A DNA stretch of 64,000 nucleotides from Mesorhizobium sp. M2A.F.Ca.ET.046.03.2.1 (GTDB taxonomy: Bacteria > Pseudomonadota > Alphaproteobacteria > Rhizobiales > Rhizobiaceae). This document shows, piece by piece, positions 26,652-35,724 of the stretch (position 1 is its first letter; each line of letters begins with the position of its first letter). The position numbers and the translations under genes were made by a program. The notes below the pieces were generated by a model. It made no database searches. It was not told the origin of the DNA and saw nothing but the letters and a program-made list of their open reading frames with translations. The stretch spans positions 4,576,001-4,640,000 of the forward strand of contig NZ_CP034449.1 in assembly GCF_003952425.1 (NCBI RefSeq), in the 5' to 3' direction.

Positions 26652-27634
26652 TTCAGCATCTCGCGCAAGGGATCCGGATAGTCGCCGCCTGGACGCGGGA
26701 AGTTCTTCAGCGAGGCTTCCGCATTGTCCTTGTTGATGAGGAGCACCGGCGCAGGCACGTTGGCGGGGAGTTCCTTACCCATTGCGGCAAGCTTGCACGC
26801 CTCGACGCCCATTGCGCCGACCACATAGGGGTATTGCGCGACGGTGGCCGTGAGTTCGCCGGCGGCGACCGATTTCAGAGCGTCGACAATGCCGTCGAGG
26901 CCGATCACCTTGACGTCCTTGCCGGACGTCTGCACGGCTCGCTCGACGCCGAGCGCCATGATGTCGTTGGCGGCAAAGAAGCCGGCGAGATCCGGATGCG
27001 CGGCCAGGATGTCGGTGGCAGCAGTCAGCGCCTTCTCGCGATCCCAGTCGGCGCTCACCATAACCACCACTTCCAGCTTGCCCTCGACCGCCTGCTTGAA
27101 GCCCTTGATGCGGGCGTTCGAGCCGACGTCGCCGACGATACCGGCAATCAGCGCCACCTTGGAGCCTTTCGGCACCAGCTTCAGCATCTCCTCGCCGGCC
27201 AGCGCGCCGGCGGCGACGTTGTCGGTGCCGATATAGGTCGAGACGGCGAAGCCCGCGGCCTTGGCCTGTTCGGCATCGATGGTCGAGTCGATGTTGACGA
27301 TCGGCTTCTTCTTCTGGGCGACCGGCACCAGCGCCTGCACCAGGTTGGAGACGCTGATCGGATTGACCAGGTAGCAATCGTAATCCTGCAGGGCCATGGC
27401 TGTCAGCTTGTCGGCCTGCCCCGTCGCATCGCCCATATTGGCGGCCGCCTGCACGGTGACACCAACGCCGTCGGCCTTGGCCTGTTCCTCGATGCCCTTC
27501 TGCATGGTCTGGAAGAACGGATTGTCGAGGCCTTTGACGATCGCCGCGACCTTGGCGTCTTCGGCTTGCGCGGGCACGGCAAGCGGCGTGGCAAGCAGCC
27601 CAGCGCCGAGCGCCAGGCAATTGAACATGCGCAT
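26648..27634 (-). CDS. Sugar ABC transporter substrate-binding protein
   Basis: A 328-residue Peripla_BP_4 protein. Signal peptide MRMFNCLALGAGLLATPLAV with cleavage after AQA; mature start EDAKVAAIVKGLDNPFFQTM is typical of ribose/allose-type binding proteins. Later segments DCYLVNPISVSNL and NIDSTIDAEQ line the sugar cleft. ATG 27634 has GGAGGAGG upstream. First gene of the operon binding protein-permease-ATPase-oxidoreductase. An inverted-repeat box at 27841-27866, shared with the locus at 42 kb, lies 207 bases upstream. Confidence 0.92.
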   Translation of the reverse strand: MRMFNCLALGAGLLATPLAVPAQAEDAKVAAIVKGLDNPFFQTMQKGIEEQAKADGVGVTVQAAANMGDATGQADKLTAMALQDYDCYLVNPISVSNLVQALVPVAQKKKPIVNIDSTIDAEQAKAAGFAVSTYIGTDNVAAGALAGEEMLKLVPKGSKVALIAGIVGDVGSNARIKGFKQAVEGKLEVVVMVSADWDREKALTAATDILAAHPDLAGFFAANDIMALGVERAVQTSGKDVKVIGLDGIVDALKSVAAGELTATVAQYPYVVGAMGVEACKLAAMGKELPANVPAPVLLINKDNAEASLKNFPRPGGDYPDPLREMLK

Positions 27635-28034
27635 ATATCTTCCTCCTCCGGATTTTTGATTGTCGGCTCGTTGTTCTGCGAACGGCATGGCTGACGAAAC
27701 ACACGCGAGCCCGGGGCTTGCGTTGGAAAGACAAGCTGGTGCGCGCACAAGGCGCCCGGTTCGGGTTTCTTTCATATCAGGCGTTGCTCCTCCCAGAGCG
27801 CTGATGATATCACATCAGCGTTATCGCATGTTTGGAAATAATTTTACGTACGTCAAGAATTAAAATGGAGCACAGTGCATTTTAATGGGCTCGGCGTCTG
27901 TGACGTGCCGCCATTGTGTCTTTAGCAGACGGGGCTCCGAAGACCACGCTTGCGCTCGACCAAAGCGATCGAACCGGCGATCATCGACGACCACACGGTC
28001 CGCTGTTCGGAAATGGCTGCTCGTGGCTCGCCGG
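27635..28034. other. Gene-free regulatory interval (400 bp)
   Basis: Holds the leader and promoter of the binding-protein operon. The only clear element is the AT-rich box at 27841-27866. No frame on either strand looks protein-like, and the MarR gene ends at 28035 converging on this gap. Confidence 0.6.
27841..27866. promoter_or_regulatory. Operator-like inverted repeat shared with 42013-42038
   Basis: ATTTTA, 14 bases, TAAAAT. The core on the minus strand reads CTTGACGTACGTAAAAT, which includes a TTGACG that could serve as a -35 box toward the binding-protein gene. The copy at 42013 agrees at 23 of 26 positions. Conservation of the spacer as well as the arms argues for a specific protein site. 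Confidence 0.55.
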
Positions 28035-28679
28035 CTATTTCGCCTGGGGGAGCGACGGCTCCGTCTCGTCCATCATCTGTTTGACGGCATCGGCTGACCT
28101 GCGCATCTCCGCTTCGTCCATGGCCCAACCGGCGAAGCGTTCCAAAAGGGCGGCGAACGTCACAAGGTCCTGCTCATTCCACTGCGTCAGCGATCCAGCA
28201 AAAATCCGCCATTTGGTCTGGCGCACCGCCGTCACGAGGCGCTCGCTCTTGGCGGTGAGCTTGAGGCAAATTCGCCGGGCATCGAGCTGCGATGCGACGC
28301 GGAAGGCGTAACCGCGCTCGACGAGATCCGCGGAGATGCGACTGGCACGGGAGGGATCGATTCCCATGCGCTCGGCGATGACGCCGACCGTCACCTCGTC
28401 CTGCGGGGTGTCGCTGGCGACCGCGCTGAGCGCGATGATCGCATCGAGATGACTCAATTCCAGCGAGGGGTCGATGCGGGCCAGGATCAAACGGCCGAAG
28501 TCCCGGCGCTGGACCGAGCGGCGCACCTTGCTCATCACCGCATCGATGGCCGCCACAGCCCCGGCTGCCGCTTCGGACAGGCCATGGCCGCGCGCCAGAT
28601 CGGCGAGATCCTGATCGCCTCGCGTCTGGCACAGGTTGGAAAATCGGTCCGGCTTGCCCGGCTCGGCATCGTTGCTCAT
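28035..28679 (-). CDS. MarR family transcriptional regulator
   Basis: A 214-residue regulator. The winged-helix core lies about residues 60-150 (LSHLDAIIALSAVA, TVGVIAERMGIDPSRASRIS, DLVERGYAFRVASQLDARRI with the wing DxRR motif). The N-terminal 45 residues are an extension beyond usual MarR proteins. ATG 28679 chosen; a TTG 18 bases further up is less likely. Divergent from an MFS multidrug pump, which it probably represses. Confidence 0.9.
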   Translation of the reverse strand: MSNDAEPGKPDRFSNLCQTRGDQDLADLARGHGLSEAAAGAVAAIDAVMSKVRRSVQRRDFGRLILARIDPSLELSHLDAIIALSAVASDTPQDEVTVGVIAERMGIDPSRASRISADLVERGYAFRVASQLDARRICLKLTAKSERLVTAVRQTKWRIFAGSLTQWNEQDLVTFAALLERFAGWAMDEAEMRRSADAVKQMMDETEPSLPQAK

Positions 28680-28697
28680 CCCGCAGCGCGCTAGCAA

Positions 28698-28740
28698 AAA
28701 TATATGCCGATGTCAATTGTATGCTAAATAGCATATATTT
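28698..28740. promoter_or_regulatory. Nested palindromes in the marR-MFS intergenic region
   Basis: AAATATATGC (28698-28707) pairs with GCATATATTT (28731-28740), and inside it TATGCTA-AA-TAGCATA (28720-28735) is a perfect palindrome. Three TATGC half-sites in the short divergent promoter region are what a MarR dimer would use to control both genes. Confidence 0.6.
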
Positions 28741-28800
28741 GACGTTGACATACATCTGCTGTGAGCACATAAACCGCGCCCTAGCCCTTGGAGATACGCG

Positions 28801-30330
28801 ATGAGCCTTGACTCAACTCTTCCGGATGCGCCGCCCGTGGAGGCCGAAGCCAGGCCCGCTCTTACAACATTGATCGTCTATTGCGGTGCGCTGGTTGCCA
28901 TGTTCATGGCCACCATCGACATGCAGATTGTCGTCACCGCCTTGCCCACCATTGCCGGAGAGCTCGGCAACCTGCATCTGTTTGGCTGGGTGGGTGCCGC
29001 CTATCTGCTCTCTACCGCCGCGGTCTCGCCGTTCTACGGCAAGCTTGGCGATATGTATGGTCGCAAGAATGTCGTCCTGACGGCCATCGGCCTGTTTGTG
29101 CTGGGCTCGCTGGTCTGCGGCATGGCATGGTCGATGGAGAGCCTGATCGCCGCTCGCGTGCTCCAGGGCATCGGCGGCGGCGGCCTGATGGTTTCCGCCT
29201 TCGCCATGATCGGCGAATTGTTCTCGCCGCGCGACCGCGCCAAGTACCAGGGTTACAGTTCGGCGGTGTTCGCGCTGTCCTCGGTGCTCGGCCCGTTGGC
29301 CGGCGGCTACATCACCAGCCTGTTCGGCTGGCGCTGGGTCTTCCTGGTCAATCTGCCGATCGGTATTATCGTTATGGCGGTGCTGGCATTCGCCATGCGC
29401 AGCCGCTTCAACGAGAAGAAGCACCATGTCGACTATCTCGGCGGCGCACTGCTGGCCATCGGCACGACGGCCATCGTCTATTGGGGCTATCATGTGCTTG
29501 ATCCCTCTGGGCCGGACACATTCACCTTCGTGCTGCCGCTGCTTGCGCTGGTCGCAATCATCTTGTTCATCATGGTCGAACGGCGGGGCGGGGAGCCGAT
29601 TGTGCCTTTGCGGCTCTTCGCCATCTCGACGGTCAGCATCGTCTCGGGCGTCTCGCTGGTTGCCGGAACGGTGACGCTGGGCATGTTCTTCTATTTCGCC
29701 CTCTATATGCAGACGCTGACGGGTCTCAGCCCTGCCGAAGTCGGCTTCCTGTTCCTGCCGGCCTCGCTGACGTCGATGGTCATCTCGATCGTCGCCGGAC
29801 GGGTCATTGCCGCAACCGGACGCTACAAATGGATGCCGGTGGTGGCGATGGGCATGGGTGGCCTGCTGATGATAGGCTTTGTCTTCACCGGCCAGCACAC
29901 GCCGATCTGGGTGCTGGCGGCGATGATGGCTGCATTCGGCATCTCGATGGGCCTGCAGTTCCAGGTGCTGATCGTGGCGATCCAGGCAGCCGCACCCTTG
30001 CAGGACATCGGAGCGGTGACCTCGCTGATCACGCAGGCGCGCACGCTTGGCGCATCGCTGGGCCTGGCGCTGAACGGCGCGGTGATGATCTGGGCCTTGA
30101 ACCGGCAGACCGCGCAGCTTCCCGCTGACGCCGCCGCCTTGCTGCCGCAGGGCTTGAACGGGCTCACCCCGCACATCGCTTCGAGCCTGCCCGCCGCGAT
30201 CCGCGAGGTGGTGCTCGATCATTACTCCAGCGGCTTCAACGTGATGTTCATCTGGGTGGCGGCGCTCTACTTCGTCGCCATGGGGCTGACGCTGCTGCTG
30301 GAGAACAGGGAGATCCCGAAGCGGGCCTGA
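28801..30330 (+). CDS. MFS multidrug efflux transporter, DHA2 (14-TMS) type
   Basis: A 509-residue inner-membrane proton antiporter. It has the family D1-type segment MATIDMQIVVTALPTIAGEL, motif A GKLGDMYGRKNV, motif C GPLAGGYITSLFGWRWVFLV, and 14 predicted membrane spans. DHA2 pumps of this type export drugs or dyes. ATG at 28801. Divergent MarR gene and operators upstream point to ligand-induced expression. Confidence 0.92.
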   Translation: MSLDSTLPDAPPVEAEARPALTTLIVYCGALVAMFMATIDMQIVVTALPTIAGELGNLHLFGWVGAAYLLSTAAVSPFYGKLGDMYGRKNVVLTAIGLFVLGSLVCGMAWSMESLIAARVLQGIGGGGLMVSAFAMIGELFSPRDRAKYQGYSSAVFALSSVLGPLAGGYITSLFGWRWVFLVNLPIGIIVMAVLAFAMRSRFNEKKHHVDYLGGALLAIGTTAIVYWGYHVLDPSGPDTFTFVLPLLALVAIILFIMVERRGGEPIVPLRLFAISTVSIVSGVSLVAGTVTLGMFFYFALYMQTLTGLSPAEVGFLFLPASLTSMVISIVAGRVIAATGRYKWMPVVAMGMGGLLMIGFVFTGQHTPIWVLAAMMAAFGISMGLQFQVLIVAIQAAAPLQDIGAVTSLITQARTLGASLGLALNGAVMIWALNRQTAQLPADAAALLPQGLNGLTPHIASSLPAAIREVVLDHYSSGFNVMFIWVAALYFVAMGLTLLLENREIPKRA

Positions 30331-30397
30331 GCCGCCGAGCCGGACGGAACTCGGACAGATTGAAGTCGCGTCAGCGCCTTCCCGATTTCAATTGAAA

Positions 30398-31426
30398 TCA
30401 TCCGGCTCTGGCGCCGGCCGCTCCGCCGGCCCGGTCGCCTGTCTCCTGGTCCTGCACCATCGAAAGCGCCGTGCCCGGCTCGCCTTCCCACAGGATAAGG
30501 CTGGCAGCGCCCACCAGTCCGGCGCGGTCGCCGAGCTCGGCCGGCACGATCGGCACGTCGCGATAGGCCTGCATTGCCCGCTCCTCGATCGTTGCCCTGA
30601 TCCCCGGGGCCAGCAGGTCGAAGCCGTTGGCGAGTCCGCCGCCCATGACGATCACCTCGGGCGAATAGAGATGCAGAAGGTTGGTAAAGCCGATGCCGAG
30701 CCATTTCGCCTCCGCCTCGACCAGGTCGCGCGCCGCCGCGTCGCCTGTCCGCGCGGCTTCGATGACATGCCGGGCCGAGACGTCGCCGTCATTGGAGAGC
30801 CGCCGCAACTGCGAGCCGTCGCCGGGCGCGGTGAGCCGCGTCGCCCGGCGCCCGAGAGCGGTGCCCGAAGCGACGGCCTCGAAGCAGCCGACATTGCCGC
30901 AGAAGCAGCGATCGCCTTCTCCGGTGATCGTCATGTGGCCGATCTCGGCCGCCAGGCCGCGCCTGCCGTGATAGATGTGACCGTCGGCGATCACGCCGCC
31001 GCCGATGCCGGTCGACACGGTGACGAAGACCAGCGAGCCGGCGCCGCGTCCGGCGCCGAAGCGCCATTCGCCGAGCGCTGCCGCATTGGCATCGTTCTCC
31101 AACCGCACCGGCAGGCCGAACTGCCGGCTCAAAATGTCGATCATCGGCACGTTGTGCCAGCCGGAGAGCGTCGGCGGTCCGATGACGATGCCTGCCTTGG
31201 GATCGAGCGGACCCGGCGCGCAGGCGCCGATGCCGATCACTTTGGCCTGCGGGTGGTCGTCCAGCAGTTTGTCGGCGAGCGCGATGATCCGGCCGATGAC
31301 CGCCTCGGATCCTGCTTCGGTCATCGTCGGTTCCGAGACGCGCGCTACAACCTCGCCGCCGCGCCCGATCAGCGCGCCACGCAGCTCCGTGCCGCCGAGG
31401 TCGAAGGCTAGCGCAAGCGTGCTCAT
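30398..31426 (-). CDS. ROK family sugar kinase
   Basis: A 342-residue kinase: phosphate motif LAFDLGGTELRGALI, the sugar-site LENDANAAALGEW, ATP-site VTVSTGIGGGVI, and the ROK zinc motif GHM ... CFCGNVGCFE near residue 170. Allose, glucose, N-acetylmannosamine and other hexose kinases share this plan. It is the last gene of the twelve-gene operon and overlaps the epimerase gene by one base (TGATG). Pairing with a ribulose-phosphate-epimerase-like gene recalls AlsK/AlsE of allose catabolism. Confidence 0.9.
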   Translation of the reverse strand: MSTLALAFDLGGTELRGALIGRGGEVVARVSEPTMTEAGSEAVIGRIIALADKLLDDHPQAKVIGIGACAPGPLDPKAGIVIGPPTLSGWHNVPMIDILSRQFGLPVRLENDANAAALGEWRFGAGRGAGSLVFVTVSTGIGGGVIADGHIYHGRRGLAAEIGHMTITGEGDRCFCGNVGCFEAVASGTALGRRATRLTAPGDGSQLRRLSNDGDVSARHVIEAARTGDAAARDLVEAEAKWLGIGFTNLLHLYSPEVIVMGGGLANGFDLLAPGIRATIEERAMQAYRDVPIVPAELGDRAGLVGAASLILWEGEPGTALSMVQDQETGDRAGGAAGARAG

Positions 31427-32148
31427 CAGGCGGCGGCCTTCAGTCCGTGCAGCCAGGCCATGCGCCGCGCGAGGTCGGGATCGCCAAAGGCGAGCGAGCC
31501 CAGCACCACAGTGTCTGCGCCTGCGGCGCGCAGCAGCGGCACCGTCTCGTGGCGTATGCCGCCATCGGCGGCAAGGATGATGTCGGCCTCGCGGCCGGCC
31601 TGTCGCATCAGCGCGCGCGCCTCGACCAGCCGCGGGCAGGCCTTTTCGGACAGGCTCTGCCCCTTGACGCCGATCGAGGTGCCGAGCAGCGTCACGAAGG
31701 CGACGTCAGGCAGGAACGGCTCGATAGCGTCGACCGGCGTTTCTAGCCGCAGCACCACGCCCGCCTCGGCGCCGAGCTCATGCGCCAGTTTCACCGCGCG
31801 CAACCCGGCCTCGCCGTTTTCGGCGTGGATGGTGACGAGGTCGGCGCCGGCCTCGATGAACTGGCGCGTCTGCGCCTCGACGATTTCCGCCTCGACCATC
31901 AGATGCACATGGATCGGTTTGGCGGTCAGCCTGGCGATGCGTGCCACCAGATCCGGGAAGAACAGGAAGCCGGGGGTGAAGCGGGCGTCCGCCACGTCGA
32001 TGTGGTGCAGGTCGGCATGGGCTTCGATCCGCTTCAGGTCGCGCTCCATGTTGGCGAGATCCGCCGACCAAAGCGAGAATTCGCCGATGAGCCGGTTGCG
32101 CGGCAGCGCGGCTATGGCCGCGGGTCCGGAGAGAAGTTTGGCGATCAT
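31426..32148 (-). CDS. Ribulose-phosphate 3-epimerase family protein (AlsE-like)
   Basis: A 240-residue TIM-barrel enzyme. Expected metal and catalytic positions are seen: S in EFSLWSADLANM, H-x-D in LHHIDVADARF, H in HVHLMVE and D in LAADGGIRHET. The sequence is closer in style to allulose-6-phosphate 3-epimerase than to housekeeping Rpe, but this cannot be settled by eye. Starts ATG 32148 with a four-base overlap with the preceding hydrolase gene. Confidence 0.85.
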   Translation of the reverse strand: MIAKLLSGPAAIAALPRNRLIGEFSLWSADLANMERDLKRIEAHADLHHIDVADARFTPGFLFFPDLVARIARLTAKPIHVHLMVEAEIVEAQTRQFIEAGADLVTIHAENGEAGLRAVKLAHELGAEAGVVLRLETPVDAIEPFLPDVAFVTLLGTSIGVKGQSLSEKACPRLVEARALMRQAGREADIILAADGGIRHETVPLLRAAGADTVVLGSLAFGDPDLARRMAWLHGLKAAA

Positions 32149-32972
32149 GACGGAATGAGGCTCCGGGCTTTCGAGTGGGAATGAAGGAAGAAGTTGATCT
32201 GCTCATGCAGCTCGGCGAAATGCTTCGCGCTGTCGCGCGCCTTGGGCGTTACTTTCGTGAAGGTCGCGCCGGGTATTGCCGCAGCCAGTGCATGGGCAGT
32301 CGACAATGGGTGCACGGCATCGATTTCGTTGCCGATGACCAGCGCCGGAATGTCGAGCGCGGCAGCGTCGCGTTCCGAAACGCCGGGTCCATCGCCGGCG
32401 ATGTCGGCAAGCACCCGCGCGAAGGCTTTGGCGTCGGGCCGGTCGAAATAGCCATGCAGCGAAGCGAGATTGTCAGGCGCGTCGCGGTAGAGCCGCGTGG
32501 CGGTCTCGGATTGCGCGAAGATCCTCCTTGCCTCGTCGGCGCTATGTTCGAGGATGAGCTCGGCGACCTCGGCGATCGGCTGCATGTTCTGCGGCGCTGG
32601 CGAGAACGTCCATGCCGGCCGCACCAGGATGAGGCCAGCGACGCGCTCCGGATGACGGCAGGCGAGACGAAGCGCAATTCCTGCGCCCATCGAGATGCCG
32701 CCGGCAACGAAGCGGTCGAGGCCGGCCCGGTCGGCCGCGGCAAGCACATCGTCGGCGAACATTTCGAACGAGAACGGTCGCCGTTCACCGAAGCCTGAGC
32801 CGCCATGGCCGCGGCATTCCAGCGTGAGGCGGCGGAAGCCGGTGGGGCAAGTCTGGGCGACCTGCGCCTCACCGCCGCCGAGCCCGTGCTGGAACACCAC
32901 CGCCGGGCCTTCGCCCCTGTCGGTGCGGAGCAGCGTCGCGCCGTCGCGAAGAAGCGCAATCTGGCCCGCCAT
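32145..32972 (-). CDS. Alpha/beta hydrolase
   Basis: A 275-residue alpha/beta-hydrolase. Oxyanion region VFQHGLGGGEAQ, nucleophile elbow GGISMGAGIAL, acid in IGNEIDAVHP and a late histidine in SAKHFAELH. ATG 32972 overlaps the stop of the TIM-barrel gene by one base (TGATG), so it is clearly part of the operon. It may open a lactone formed by the sugar dehydrogenases in this cluster; that is inference. Confidence 0.85.
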   Translation of the reverse strand: MAGQIALLRDGATLLRTDRGEGPAVVFQHGLGGGEAQVAQTCPTGFRRLTLECRGHGGSGFGERRPFSFEMFADDVLAAADRAGLDRFVAGGISMGAGIALRLACRHPERVAGLILVRPAWTFSPAPQNMQPIAEVAELILEHSADEARRIFAQSETATRLYRDAPDNLASLHGYFDRPDAKAFARVLADIAGDGPGVSERDAAALDIPALVIGNEIDAVHPLSTAHALAAAIPGATFTKVTPKARDSAKHFAELHEQINFFLHSHSKARSLIPS

Positions 32973-33790
32973 CACACCAGCTCCTTGAGAAAACGCGCGA
33001 CGCCCGGCGCCTCCCTGGCCGAGAGCCCATGCGTCACCAGCGGCCCGTCGAAGCCTGTGGCTTTCAGCCGGGCGATGAAGTCGGCGAAGTCGACGACGCC
33101 CTGTCCGGCCGTGGCAAAGCGGCCGTCGGCGAAGCGGTCCTTGGCATGCGCCAAAGAGACATGGCCAGCCACGCACTCGACCGCTTCGGCAACGATGGAG
33201 CGTGCCTGTTCGGCATTCGCCCGCTCGAACAGATTGGCTGGATCGAGCACGATGCGCAGCCGCTTCGAGCCCATCTCGCCGATCAGTCGTATCGCGTCTT
33301 CAGCCGATGTGACGATGTTGGCTTGTTCCGGCTCGATGCCGAGATCGATGCCGTGGCGCTCGGCAAGCCGAAGCGCCTTTTCCATCTCGCGCGCCATGTC
33401 GGCCCAGGCCGTGGGATCGGAATTGTCGGGATGGTACGCCCACTGATCCTCGGCGTTGCGCGTCCCGGTGCAGAGCGTGACGAGCGGGATCGAAAGCCTG
33501 GCCGCGGTTTCGATGACAACCGCCAGCCGTCGCAGTCCGTCCTGGCGCATCCGGCTGTCCGGATGCGCCATGTTGTATGTGCCGGAGAGAGCGACGAGAC
33601 TGATTCCGGTCGCCTTGGCAGCGGCACCGACAGTGTCGATCGCCGCGTCCGGAACCGCGTCCGGCATCGACGGCAGGCCGGCGCAGGCGAGGTTGAACTG
33701 CGTGGCCGCGAAGCCCGCATCACGGACAGCGGCAAGCACGCCGGTCGGCTCGCTGCCCGGGAAAGTCTTGGCGAACACGCCGACCTGCAT
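32972..33790 (-). CDS. Sugar phosphate isomerase/epimerase, TIM barrel
   Basis: A 272-residue xylose-isomerase-like TIM-barrel protein. Metal residues are recognisable: E in DLGIEPEQANI, D in RIVLDPANLFE, H in HVSLAHAKD. Some members lack activity, but the residues look intact. One-base overlaps with both neighbours (Gfo gene and hydrolase) show strong operon packing. Confidence 0.87.
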   Translation of the reverse strand: MQVGVFAKTFPGSEPTGVLAAVRDAGFAATQFNLACAGLPSMPDAVPDAAIDTVGAAAKATGISLVALSGTYNMAHPDSRMRQDGLRRLAVVIETAARLSIPLVTLCTGTRNAEDQWAYHPDNSDPTAWADMAREMEKALRLAERHGIDLGIEPEQANIVTSAEDAIRLIGEMGSKRLRIVLDPANLFERANAEQARSIVAEAVECVAGHVSLAHAKDRFADGRFATAGQGVVDFADFIARLKATGFDGPLVTHGLSAREAPGVARFLKELV

Positions 33791-34866
33791 CAGACCGCTC
33801 CCGTCACGCTGGCGAGCGCGACGCGCTCGCCGCTCTCAACCGAGCGGGCGATCGCTACCATGGCGCGTATCGAGGCGAGCCCATCCTCGACCGTGGCGCC
33901 GCGCTGCGGCGCGCCGTTGAGCACCGTGTCGGCGAGGCCTTCCAACTGGCGACGGAAGAAATGGCCGTCGGCGCCGAGCGGCTTGCGCGAGGTCGCGTCC
34001 TTCTCGTGGAAGATGTCGACCTCGCTGGCGCGGAAATACCAGGGATTGAAAGTCTTCGCGATCACCGAGCCGTTCTGGCCATAGAGCTGGAAGCCTTCGT
34101 GCCAGTCCATGCGCACGGCGACGGTGAGGTCGAGATGGCCGAGCGCGCCATTGGCGAATTCGGTCTCGACGAACCAGCAATAGGCGCCGAAGCGCTCGTT
34201 GAGGCGGGCACGAACGGCGGTGATCTCGCCGCACAGGAAGCGGGCCGTGTCGACGAGATGCGAGCCATGCGCCAGCATGAAGTACTGCCGCAGGTCCGCC
34301 TTCGGATTGCCGCCCGGCTTCTTCGCCAGCTTGCTTGTGATAGGCAGCGGCTGCACCGCGTCGGTGTTGGTATAGCGATGGGTGGAATCGCAATACCAAG
34401 CCTTGAGCGCCAGGATCTCGCCCATCTCGTCGCGCACGAAATCGCGCGCCGCTTCCAGCGCCGGGTCGAAGCGCTTCATGTGCCCGACCTGCAGCACCTT
34501 GCCCGAGCGTTTGACCGCTTCGGAAAGCTTTTCGCCTTCCTCGACCGAGACGCCGATCGGCTTTTCGCACAGCACATGCTTGCCCGCTTCCAGCGCCTTG
34601 ATCGACATCGGCACGTGATAGGCGTCCGATGTGGCGACAATCACCGCCTCGAGCTCCGGATCGGCGAGCATCTCGTCATAGTCGCCATACATCTTGCGCG
34701 GCTCGTAGGTGGCGCCCATCCGCGCCAGCAGATCGGGCGCCGCATCGCAGATCGCGTAGAGATCGGCGTTGCTTGCCTTCACGCAGGATTCCAGATGCGC
34801 GAATTGCGCGATCGGCCCGCAGCCGAGCACACCGACACGAAGGCGACGGTCTTGCTTGTGGATCAT
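33790..34866 (-). CDS. Gfo/Idh/MocA family oxidoreductase
   Basis: A 358-residue dehydrogenase. Rossmann motif RVGVLGCGPIAQFAHLES, VIVATSDAYHVPMSIKA, catalytic-loop VLCEKPIGVS, and HGSHLVDTARFLCG with the active-site histidine. The ATG at 34866 lies four bases after the stop of the preceding TIM-barrel gene. Two TIM-barrel isomerase genes flank it; this triad is a recurrent arrangement for sugar oxidation and 3-keto-sugar metabolism. Confidence 0.9.
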   Translation of the reverse strand: MIHKQDRRLRVGVLGCGPIAQFAHLESCVKASNADLYAICDAAPDLLARMGATYEPRKMYGDYDEMLADPELEAVIVATSDAYHVPMSIKALEAGKHVLCEKPIGVSVEEGEKLSEAVKRSGKVLQVGHMKRFDPALEAARDFVRDEMGEILALKAWYCDSTHRYTNTDAVQPLPITSKLAKKPGGNPKADLRQYFMLAHGSHLVDTARFLCGEITAVRARLNERFGAYCWFVETEFANGALGHLDLTVAVRMDWHEGFQLYGQNGSVIAKTFNPWYFRASEVDIFHEKDATSRKPLGADGHFFRRQLEGLADTVLNGAPQRGATVEDGLASIRAMVAIARSVESGERVALASVTGAV

Positions 34867-34870
34867 CGTC

Positions 34871-35692
34871 TCACGCCCCGTAGCCGCGCATGGTCTGGCG
34901 GTTGGTCTTGACCGCGCCGGCCGGATCGGCGGCGGCAGTCTCGGATTCCTCCTCAAGCACCAGCCAGCCGTTGAAGTTGGGGGCAGCACTTGCGATCTCG
35001 ATCACCTTTGCCGTGTCGCAGACGCCCTTGCCAAGCATAGCCCAGGTGCCGTTCGCATCGACGTCCTTCAGATGCACGTAGCGGATGCGGTCGCGATAGG
35101 TCGTGAGCGTGTCGGCCATGTCCTTGTGGCCGCGCAATATGTGCCCCGTGTCCGGCACCCAGCCGACCAGCGAAGCGTCGATCAACCCAAAGATGCTGTC
35201 ATAGTCGGCGCGGTCGAACAGCAGCGTGTTGTGGTGCGAGCTCGGATGCACCGCGACCTGGACGCCGGCCTTGCGGCCGAGCTCGCCGGCACGGTTGTAG
35301 ACTTCCGCCGCGATGGCAAACTTGTCCTCGCGCGGACCGTCCGACATGACCGTCGCCGAGCCCATCGACACCAGCGTGCCCGGAAAGGCGGCGGCGAAGT
35401 CGATCCAGCGCTTGGCTGTGTCGAGGTCCTCGCCGATTTTCTCTTTGAGCGTAAAGCCGCTTTTCGAACCGAAGGCGAAGGAGACGAGCGTGAGGCCGGA
35501 CGCCTTCAGCGCGGCGGCGAATTCGGCCGGCTTGCCGGCATAGCGGCCGATCATCGTGTCGGTGATCTCGATGCCAGCATAGCCGCCGTCGGCGATCGCC
35601 TTGATGAGATCATCGGGGCCGCCGGTGAACCGGTCTCCCAGCATTTCCCAGGTGAAGGTCTGGCAACCGACTTTGAGGTCTCTCACGTTCAT
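34871..35692 (-). CDS. Sugar phosphate isomerase/epimerase, TIM barrel
   Basis: A 273-residue xylose-isomerase-like protein: GYAGIEITDTMIGRY, VAVHPSSHHNTLLF, GWVPDTGHILRGH and YVHLKDVDANG give the metal E/D/H set, and the tail VLEEESE carries the last glutamate. ATG 35692 with AAGGA eight bases upstream; a GTG six bases further in is a weaker option. First enzyme gene after the transporter permeases in this operon. Confidence 0.88.
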   Translation of the reverse strand: MNVRDLKVGCQTFTWEMLGDRFTGGPDDLIKAIADGGYAGIEITDTMIGRYAGKPAEFAAALKASGLTLVSFAFGSKSGFTLKEKIGEDLDTAKRWIDFAAAFPGTLVSMGSATVMSDGPREDKFAIAAEVYNRAGELGRKAGVQVAVHPSSHHNTLLFDRADYDSIFGLIDASLVGWVPDTGHILRGHKDMADTLTTYRDRIRYVHLKDVDANGTWAMLGKGVCDTAKVIEIASAAPNFNGWLVLEEESETAAADPAGAVKTNRQTMRGYGA

Positions 35693-35724
35693 CCTTTCAT
35701 TCCTTGGTTCTCTGCGGGACGTGC

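Noticed and set aside
28813..30222. A 469-codon open frame antisense to the MFS transporter
   Set aside because: Composition (runs of R, H, Q, D) is that of a complementary-strand shadow, while the forward frame has all MFS motifs.
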